From positions 1-11,316 of the forward strand of contig JAILAS010000188.1 of NCBI GenBank assembly GCA_024681495.1: DNA of 11,316 bases, given 5' to 3'. Below, piece by piece: positions 6,840-11,316 of this stretch. The DNA comes from Eubacterium sp. (GTDB lineage Bacteria; Bacillota; Clostridia; Lachnospirales; Lachnospiraceae). The notes beneath the pieces were generated by a model that saw only the letters and a list, made by a program, of their open reading frames with translations, searched no databases and was not told where the DNA came from. A program made the position numbers and the translations under genes. The stretch's first letter is position 1; each line of letters opens with the position of its first letter.

Positions 6840-6842
6840 CTA
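6840..6842 (-). other. In-frame amber codon interrupting rnr
   Basis: The codons read ...GAG TTC CCT TAG GAT GTA AGA..., with RNase R similarity continuing in the same frame on both sides. GAG to TAG by one base change is the simplest origin. Other genes in the window (secG, purB and the HTH gene) use TAG as a genuine stop. Confidence 0.9.
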
Positions 6843-7292
6843 AGGGAACTCCATCGGGACGCCGGCAGAGCGCGCCACGCACATGACGTCGCACCCGGTC
6901 TCCGACTCGAAGCCAATCACCTCTCTGACCTCACCTACGGGAGGTCGTCTTTCTCCGCCGTAGGAGGCGATGTCCACGAGGACCTTTTGCCCGTCCTCGG
7001 CGCCCTTGGTCTTATCCTCGGGGATAAATATGTCCCTGTCAAACTTGAGGTTATCGGAAATAACGAATCCGAACTTCCCCTCCGCCTCGAAGGTGCCCAC
7101 CACGAAGGTGATGCCCCTCTCGACGATCTTCTCAACGCGGGCGGAGGTGCGCCTGCCGCCGCGTCCCTTTATCACGGAGAACTCCACGGTATCGCCGTCG
7201 AGCGCCCCGTTTATCTCCTCTGCGGGGACGAAGAAATCGTCCTCGTCCTCCTTATCTGTCCCGATGAAACCGAAGTCGCGCTTGGTTGACAT
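6840..7292 (-). CDS. rnr: Ribonuclease R, N-terminal cold-shock domains (ends at premature TAG)
   Basis: These 150 residues correspond to the two OB/cold-shock domains of RNase R. KRDFGFIGTDKE...DDFFVPAEEINGALDGDTVEF (about 4-38) is the first and GKFGFVISDNLKFDRDIFIPED (about 72-93) the second, followed by GEVREVIG and GVPMEFP, which lead into the RNB domain. It stops at TAG (6840-6842) where family members carry an ordinary residue, often Glu. ATG at 7292 has only GGAG (7298-7301) 5 bases upstream and cuts into the first beta strand (GVF precedes the Met in frame). The usual N-terminal winged-helix domain is missing. It is directly downstream of secG. Full RNase R would need read-through of the TAG. 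It may be a recent pseudogene, a split gene or a sequencing error. Confidence 0.8.
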   Translation of the reverse strand: MSTKRDFGFIGTDKEDEDDFFVPAEEINGALDGDTVEFSVIKGRGGRRTSARVEKIVERGITFVVGTFEAEGKFGFVISDNLKFDRDIFIPEDKTKGAEDGQKVLVDIASYGGERRPPVGEVREVIGFESETGCDVMCVARSAGVPMEFP

Positions 7293-7418
7293 AAAAACTC
7301 CGGTGCGAATCTTTTTCGGGCGCTCCTTAACTGTCTGTTTCCTGCTGTTTAGTCTCTTACTCGTCTGCTTCCTGTTCGTTTGCTTCTTCTCTTTAATGAT
7401 CTTCTTCCTCTTCTTTAC
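7293..7418 (-). other. Open, Lys/Arg-rich frame upstream of rnr without a standard start
   Basis: In frame with rnr, 42 codons before the ATG at 7292 contain no stop and are nearly half Lys or Arg, ending IRTGVF. They stop at an upstream TAA (7419-7421). No ATG, GTG or TTG lies in the frame. The composition resembles the basic linker between the HTH and cold-shock domains of some RNase R proteins. It may be a remnant left after loss of the HTH domain. An ATT start at 7308-7310, 12 bases after AAGGAG (7323-7328), is another possibility. Confidence 0.5.
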
Positions 7419-7433
7419 TTACTTTTTACATTT

Positions 7434-7473
7434 AACAAAAATCACCGGCTGCGGATAACCAAACAGCCGGTGA
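7434..7473 (-). terminator. Intrinsic terminator after secG
   Basis: A perfect 10-base-pair stem on the minus strand, TCACCGGCTG (7464-7473) with CAGCCGGTGA (7442-7451), has a 12-base loop and is followed by TTTTTGTT. It separates secG from rnr, so rnr-smpB depends on read-through or on an unseen promoter in 7293-7440, where I find no good -35/-10 pair. Confidence 0.9.
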
Positions 7474-7490
7474 CGGATAAACAATATTGC

Positions 7491-7742
7491 CTATGCAAGG
7501 GAACTAAGGTTAAGAACCAGGGAGATTACGAAGAAAAGCACTACCATCACTGTGGTGGCCTTTACCAGTTTACCCTCCATGGAACGGCCCTTATTCTTAC
7601 CCCAATAGGTATCGGCTGCGCCCGCGATGGAACCGAGTCCTGCGGACTTACCCTCCTGCAGAAGTATAATGCAGGTAAGAGCTATACAAAGAATTATAAA
7701 TACTACCATAAGAATGGTCTTGATTATCTCAACTGTAGTCAT
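7491..7742 (-). CDS. secG: Preprotein translocase subunit SecG
   Basis: This 83-residue membrane protein has the SecG pattern. A first transmembrane helix spans about 6-28. The conserved loop LLQEGKSAGLGSIAGAAD-TYWGKNKGRS (28-55) follows, then a second helix spans about 61-81. SecG associates with SecYE in the cytoplasmic membrane and assists SecA-driven export. ATG at 7742 has GGAGG (7750-7754) 7 bases upstream. The stop is TAG, followed within 20 bases by a strong terminator, so TAG is a true stop here. The secG-rnr-smpB order is widespread in Firmicutes. Confidence 0.95.
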   Translation of the reverse strand: MTTVEIIKTILMVVFIILCIALTCIILLQEGKSAGLGSIAGAADTYWGKNKGRSMEGKLVKATTVMVVLFFVISLVLNLSSLA

Positions 7743-7776
7743 TTCAATGCCTCCGTTTTGGCTTGATATTTTTCAC

Positions 7777-7819
7777 ACGGGTGCTATTTTAACACAACGG
7801 GCCGAAAATAGCAACCCGT
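7777..7819. repeat. Inverted repeat overlapping the secG promoter
   Basis: ACGGGTGCTATTTT (7777-7790) is the inverted copy of AAAATAGCAACCCGT (7805-7819), with a single bulged base and a 14-base spacer. It lies just after the purB stop codons and covers the secG -35 to +1 region. It could be the purB transcript's 3' hairpin, an operator, or both. No T-run follows it on the minus strand. Confidence 0.6.
7786..7814 (-). promoter_or_regulatory. Promoter of secG
   Basis: On the minus strand, TTGCTA (-35, 7809-7814) and TAAAAT (-10, 7786-7791) are 17 bases apart. TG one base before the -10 makes it extended. Predicted start is near 7779, leaving a leader of about 37 bases. Confidence 0.7.
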
Positions 7820-7824
7820 ATTTA

Positions 7825-9261
7825 CTATACGTTTATCTCTGCCTCGACGCCCAGGGAGTCCTTATTGGCCTCCAGAAGGGGACGAACGCACTCGGACAGG
7901 TACTTCTCCACCTGTCTGGGGGACCTGCCCACGTATTTGGAGGGGTCCATGGAAGCCTGCAGCTCCTCGCCGGTAACGTGGAACGCGGGATTCGCCTCGA
8001 TGAGCTCGAGGAGGTTGTTGTCGAGTCCCTCTTCCTTGACCCTGCGGCCCGCCTCCATAGACATGGTGCGGATCTCCTCGTGGAGGGCCTGCCTGTTTCC
8101 GCCGTACTTCTTGACCTCGTCCATCATGATGTTCTCTGTGGCCATGAAGGGAAGCTCGGCCATGAGGTGGCGGGTGATTACCTTATCGTAGACCTTGAGC
8201 CCGTCGGAGACGTTAATGCAGAGGTCTAAGATGCCGTCCGTGGCGAGGAATCCCTCGGGGATGGACAGTCTCTTATTTGCGGAGTCGTCGAGCGTACGCT
8301 CGAACCACTGAACGGACGAGGTGATCGCCGTGTTGAGGTAGTCGGTCATGACGTACCTGGACAGGGAAGCGATCCTCTCAGAGCGCATGGGGTTACGCTT
8401 ATATGCCATAGCCGAGGAGCCAATCTGGCTCTTCTCGAAGGGCTCCTCCACCTCCTTGAGGTGCTGAAGGAGACGGATGTCGTTGGAGAACTTGTGCGCG
8501 CTCTGTGCCACGCCCGAGAGCACGGCTGCAACACGCGCGTCCACCTTCCTGGAGTAGGTCTGACCGGAGACCGCGTAGCAGGCCTTGAAGCCCATCTTCT
8601 CGGCGATCATGGGATCGATCTTATCGACCTTGTCGTCGTCTCCGTCGAAGAGTTCGAGGAACGACGCCTGGGTTCCGGTGGTACCCTTGGAGCCGAGGAG
8701 CTTCAGTGAATCCATGACGTAGTCGATATCCTCGAGGTCGCTCACGAAGTCCTGAATCCAGAGCGTGGCCCTCTTACCCACGGTGGTGGGCTGAGCGGGC
8801 TGGAAATGGGTGAATCCCAAGGTGGGAAGGTCCTTATACTGCTCGGCGAAGTCCGCCAGGTGGGCAATTACGTTGAGCACCTTCCTGCGGGTGAGCTCCA
8901 GCGCCTCCCTCATGAGGATGATGTCGGTGTTATCTCCCACGTAGCAGCTGGTAGCACCCAGGTGGATGATTCCCGCCGCCTTGGGGCACTGCTGACCATA
9001 CGCATATACGTGGCTCATTACGTCGTGGCGCACTTCCTTCTCTCTGGCGCGTGCCACGTCGTAGTTTATGTCGTCCTTGTTCGCCTCGAGCTCAGCGATC
9101 TGCTCATCGGTGATGGGAAGACCGAGCTCCTGCTCCGTGCGGGCGAGGGCGATCCAGAGCCTGCGCCAGGTTCGGAACTTCTTATCAGGCGAGAAGATGT
9201 ACTGCATCTCCTTGCTGGCATAACGTGCGGAAAGCGGGCTTTCGTATTTATCGTTTGACAT
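7825..9261 (-). CDS. purB: Adenylosuccinate lyase PurB
   Basis: This 478-residue enzyme of the fumarase/aspartase superfamily splits SAICAR to AICAR plus fumarate, and adenylosuccinate to AMP plus fumarate, in purine synthesis. The start MSNDKYESPLSARYASKEM at 9261 fits the family and has AAGGAG (9268-9273) 6 bases upstream. Motifs: RHDVMSHVYAYG (78-89), HLGATSCYVGDNTD (100-113), FTHFQPAQPTT (150-160), and the signature loop GSSAMAYKRNP (281-291) within EKSQIGSSAMAYKRNPMRSE. No residues appear missing. It lies 10 bases after the purF stop, with its Shine-Dalgarno overlapping that stop, so purF and purB are co-transcribed and coupled. It ends with tandem TAG TAA. Confidence 0.96.
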   Translation of the reverse strand: MSNDKYESPLSARYASKEMQYIFSPDKKFRTWRRLWIALARTEQELGLPITDEQIAELEANKDDINYDVARAREKEVRHDVMSHVYAYGQQCPKAAGIIHLGATSCYVGDNTDIILMREALELTRRKVLNVIAHLADFAEQYKDLPTLGFTHFQPAQPTTVGKRATLWIQDFVSDLEDIDYVMDSLKLLGSKGTTGTQASFLELFDGDDDKVDKIDPMIAEKMGFKACYAVSGQTYSRKVDARVAAVLSGVAQSAHKFSNDIRLLQHLKEVEEPFEKSQIGSSAMAYKRNPMRSERIASLSRYVMTDYLNTAITSSVQWFERTLDDSANKRLSIPEGFLATDGILDLCINVSDGLKVYDKVITRHLMAELPFMATENIMMDEVKKYGGNRQALHEEIRTMSMEAGRRVKEEGLDNNLLELIEANPAFHVTGEELQASMDPSKYVGRSPRQVEKYLSECVRPLLEANKDSLGVEAEINV

Positions 9262-9267
9262 CTTAAT

Positions 9268-9273
9268 CTCCTT
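9268..9273 (-). promoter_or_regulatory. Ribosome binding site deciding the purB start
   Basis: AAGGAG lies 6 bases before ATG at 9261 and overlaps the purF TAA stop (9272-9274). It favours MSNDKYESPL over the longer in-frame starts at 9411 or at MSDKEIK, which would overlap purF and lack this spacing. Confidence 0.8.
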
Positions 9274-10693
9274 ATCTGACATAGTCGCCGCGAATATCGT
9301 CTTCGGGCGGATCAATGGGGTATTTGCCGTCGAAACATCCTGTGCAGATGGCACGTCCGTCCACCATCTGGTGGAGCCTGGAAATGTCCAGGTAGCCGAG
9401 CGAATCCGCACCGATTATCTGCCTTATATCCTCTACGGACCGATTATATGCGATGAGCTGATTCCTCTCGGGAATGTCTATTCCGAAGTAGCAGGGCCAC
9501 AGGAAGGGAGGCGCACTTATCCTCACGTGGACCTCCTTGGCTCCGGCCTTTCGGAGCATGTCCACGATCTGGTCAGACGTGGTTCCTCTAACTATGGAGT
9601 CGTCCACCATGACCACTCTCTTACCCTTCACCGCGTCGGCGAGCACGTTCAGCTTGACGCGAACTGCCGACTCCCTGCTGGACTGGCCGGGCTTAATGAA
9701 GGTACGTCCCACGTAGGTGTTCTTAACAAAGGCCGTGCCGTAGGGAATGCCGGACGCCATGGAGAATCCCAGAGCGGCCGCATTGCCGGACTCGGGGACA
9801 CCCGTTACGATGTCCGCCTCCACGGGAGAATCTTCATATAAGAACTTACCCGCCTTGATACGGGACTGGTATACGATCACGCCATCACAGACGCTGTCCG
9901 CCCTGGCGAAGTATATGTACTCGAATATGCATCTGGCCTGCTTGTCCGGCTCGATGCACATGGACTTATCGGATACGAGGCCCTCATCGGGCGTAATGGT
10001 GACGATCTCACCGGGCTCGACGTCCCTTACGAACTCGGCGCCAACCGTATCGAGCGCGCAGCTCTCGGACGCGAGTATCCATGCGTTACCCCTCTTTCCG
10101 ATGCAAAGGGGCTTAAAGCCGAAGGGGTCTCTGGCTCCTATGAGCTTACGGGGACTGGCCACCACCAGGGAGTACGCTCCCTTTATGTGACGCATCGCGA
10201 GCGCCACAGCGGCCTCGACGCTACCGCAATTGAGCCTCTCACGGGCGATGAGGTAGGCGATAATCTCCGTATCTATGGTAGTCTGGAATATGGCTCCCGT
10301 GTGGCTTAACATCTCCCGAAGCTCGGGGGTGTTAACCAGGTTGCCGTTATGGGCGAGCGCCAGCGTGCCCTTAACGTAGTTAAGAACCAGCGGCTGTGCA
10401 TTCTCGCGCGTGGACTCTCCCGCCGTGGAATAGCGACAGTGACCCACTCCGATGTCTCCCTTGAGGGCGGCGAGGTTATCGCTGTTGAACACCTCGTTCA
10501 CCAGGCCCATGCCCTTGACCGCATCCACCTTGCCCTTCGGGCCGTGGGTGTCGGAGACGGCTATACCGCAGCTCTCCTGTCCTCTGTGCTGCAGGGCGAA
10601 GAGCCCGTAATACACGGTGGAAGCCACGTCCGCCCCGTCGAGATCGTAGATGCCGAAGACACCGCATTTATCATGAAGCTTATTATCTTTCAT
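9272..10693 (-). CDS. purF: Amidophosphoribosyltransferase PurF
   Basis: This 473-residue enzyme makes phosphoribosylamine from PRPP and glutamine, the first committed step of purine synthesis. A 9-residue propeptide (MKDNKLHDK) precedes the N-terminal nucleophile Cys10 (CGVFGIYDL), exposed after processing. The glutaminase domain shows LQHRGQESCGIAV (35-46), GHCRYSTAG (84-92) and LAHNGNLVN (113-121). The phosphoribosyltransferase domain shows the PRPP loop VVMVDDSIVRGTT (360-372). Cys255, Cys401, Cys450 and Cys453 (CTGC) correspond to the iron-sulfur ligands of the Bacillus-type enzyme, consistent with an oxygen-labile form. ATG at 10693 has GGAG about 8 bases upstream. Its own promoter is at 10736-10764. 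I see no PurR box or purine riboswitch. Confidence 0.96.
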   Translation of the reverse strand: MKDNKLHDKCGVFGIYDLDGADVASTVYYGLFALQHRGQESCGIAVSDTHGPKGKVDAVKGMGLVNEVFNSDNLAALKGDIGVGHCRYSTAGESTRENAQPLVLNYVKGTLALAHNGNLVNTPELREMLSHTGAIFQTTIDTEIIAYLIARERLNCGSVEAAVALAMRHIKGAYSLVVASPRKLIGARDPFGFKPLCIGKRGNAWILASESCALDTVGAEFVRDVEPGEIVTITPDEGLVSDKSMCIEPDKQARCIFEYIYFARADSVCDGVIVYQSRIKAGKFLYEDSPVEADIVTGVPESGNAAALGFSMASGIPYGTAFVKNTYVGRTFIKPGQSSRESAVRVKLNVLADAVKGKRVVMVDDSIVRGTTSDQIVDMLRKAGAKEVHVRISAPPFLWPCYFGIDIPERNQLIAYNRSVEDIRQIIGADSLGYLDISRLHQMVDGRAICTGCFDGKYPIDPPEDDIRGDYVR

Positions 10694-10735
10694 TGCCTAA
10701 ACTCCGTGTTGATTGTATTGAAAGTGACGAATCTA

Positions 10736-10764
10736 ATAATAACAGAAACGCGATTTATCCGCAA
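10736..10764 (-). promoter_or_regulatory. Promoter of purF-purB
   Basis: On the minus strand, TTGCGG (-35, 10759-10764) and TATTAT (-10, 10736-10741) are 17 bases apart, with TG one base before the -10 (extended). The start should be near 10729, giving a leader of about 36 bases. Confidence 0.7.
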
Positions 10765-10766
10765 CG

Positions 10767-10795
10767 CAAAAAGAGGGGAAGAAGCAATCTTCCCC
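10767..10795 (-). terminator. Intrinsic terminator after purC
   Basis: On the minus strand, GGGGAAGA (10788-10795) pairs with TCTTCCCC (10775-10782) around a 5-base loop and is followed by TCTTTTTG. It lies between the purC stop and the purF promoter, so purF-purB is a separate transcription unit. Confidence 0.88.
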
Positions 10796-10810
10796 CCGTG
10801 GATTGACTTA

Positions 10811-11316
10811 TCAGATTTTATTTCCCGTGAGAAGGAAGTAGCTCTCGGCATACTTATCCGCGGTCATGGAAATGACGTCATCGGGCAGATCGTAATCGCA
10901 GTCGGGATTGGCCTTCAGATAGTCGCGGACGAACTGCTTGTCGAACGAGGGCTGTGATCCGCCTGCGGCGTATCCCTCGAGGGGCCAGAACCTGGAGCTG
11001 TCGGGCGTGAGCATCTCATCTCCGATCACGAGGCGTCCCTCCTCGTCGAGTCCGAACTCGAACTTGGTGTCGGCGATGATGATTCCCTTCGAAAGCGCGT
11101 AGTCAGCGCACTTCTTGTAGATGGCAAGGGTCTTGTCCTTAAGGGCCTTCGCGTATTCCTCGCCGTGTCCGGGGAACTCCTTCTCGAGCACCTCAATGCT
11201 CTTCTCGTAGGAGATGTTCTCGTCGTGATCGCCGATCTCCGCCTTCGTAGAGGGCGTGTATATGGGCTCGGGAAGCTTCTCGGACTCCTTAAGTCCCTCG
11301 GGAAGCTTGATTCCAC
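10811..11316 (-). CDS. purC: SAICAR synthetase PurC, C-terminal part (5' end outside window)
   Basis: The last 167 residues of phosphoribosylaminoimidazole-succinocarboxamide synthase, which joins CAIR and aspartate using ATP. The visible chain starts GIKLPEGLKESEKLPEPIYT and continues with PSTKAEIGDHDENISYE, the family substrate/ATP region. Further on are ADTKFEFGLDEEG and GDEMLTPDSSRFWP (both strongly conserved), then FDKQFVRDYL. The frame is open to the right edge, so the N-terminal ATP-binding part lies beyond it. The stop is TGA at 10811-10813, followed by a terminator. It lies upstream of purF-purB on the same strand. Confidence 0.95.
   Translation of the reverse strand, partial: GIKLPEGLKESEKLPEPIYTPSTKAEIGDHDENISYEKSIEVLEKEFPGHGEEYAKALKDKTLAIYKKCADYALSKGIIIADTKFEFGLDEEGRLVIGDEMLTPDSSRFWPLEGYAAGGSQPSFDKQFVRDYLKANPDCDYDLPDDVISMTADKYAESYFLLTGNKI

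Noticed and set aside
6809..6842. Frameshift between the two rnr parts
   Set aside because: The two parts are in the same frame (7292 and 6809 differ by a multiple of three). Only a TAG separates them.
6840..6842. Reassignment of TAG to an amino acid in this organism
   Set aside because: secG, purB and the HTH gene end naturally with TAG at family-expected ends. In secG and the HTH gene a terminator is present at that point, and in purB the next codon is TAA.
9262..9411. N-terminal extension of purB to position 9411
   Set aside because: It would overlap purF by about 140 bases and adds residues unlike the family. The start at 9261 has an ideal ribosome binding site.
10349..10957. Plus-strand ORF across the purF start and the intergenic region
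   Set aside because: It is a shadow of purF and purC read in reverse, and it runs through a terminator and a promoter that fit the minus-strand genes.
1..11316. CRISPR arrays, tRNA/rRNA genes, insertion sequences or prophage genes
   Set aside because: No repeat-spacer pattern, cloverleaf, transposase or phage-like gene was seen on either strand.

Overview
The window looks like chromosomal DNA from a Gram-positive anaerobe of the Clostridia, most likely Lachnospiraceae. Four things point there: the secG-rnr-smpB gene order common in Firmicutes, strong AGGAGG-type ribosome binding sites, a YjfB-type small 'motility' protein, and a secreted protein ending in the Lys-rich BspA-like leucine-rich-repeat module typical of that family. 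PurB and PurF also resemble the Lachnospiraceae forms. No phage, transposon, CRISPR, tRNA or rRNA genes are visible. Family assignments rest on recognised motifs, because no database search was possible.

Layout. Bases 1-2636 (minus) hold most of a large secreted beta-helix/LRR surface protein that runs off the left edge. Bases 2637-2966 are a divergent regulatory region with one promoter in each direction, a possible small leader ORF and a possible ribosome-binding-site switch. Bases 2967-3908 (plus) encode a PfkB-family sugar-kinase-like protein with Asn in place of the catalytic Asp of the GAGD motif. All remaining genes are on the minus strand. In transcription order, from right to left, they are purC (partial), purF, purB, secG, rnr (split by an in-frame TAG), smpB, yjfB-like and a small HTH protein. 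Clear intrinsic terminators follow purC, secG, yjfB and the HTH gene, and a weaker one follows smpB. Good promoter matches precede purF, secG and yjfB.

How the genes work together. purC, purF and purB are purine biosynthesis steps; purF and purB form a tight two-gene unit. RNase R and SmpB overlap and belong to non-stop mRNA decay and trans-translation. SecG is a subunit of the protein export channel through which the surface protein would pass.

The most unusual locus is rnr. It lacks the usual N-terminal helix-turn-helix region, its upstream frame is open but has no standard start codon, and a single TAG separates its cold-shock domains from an otherwise intact catalytic RNB-S1 part. No previously undescribed multi-gene system is evident. 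The notable observations are individual anomalies and possible regulatory structures.
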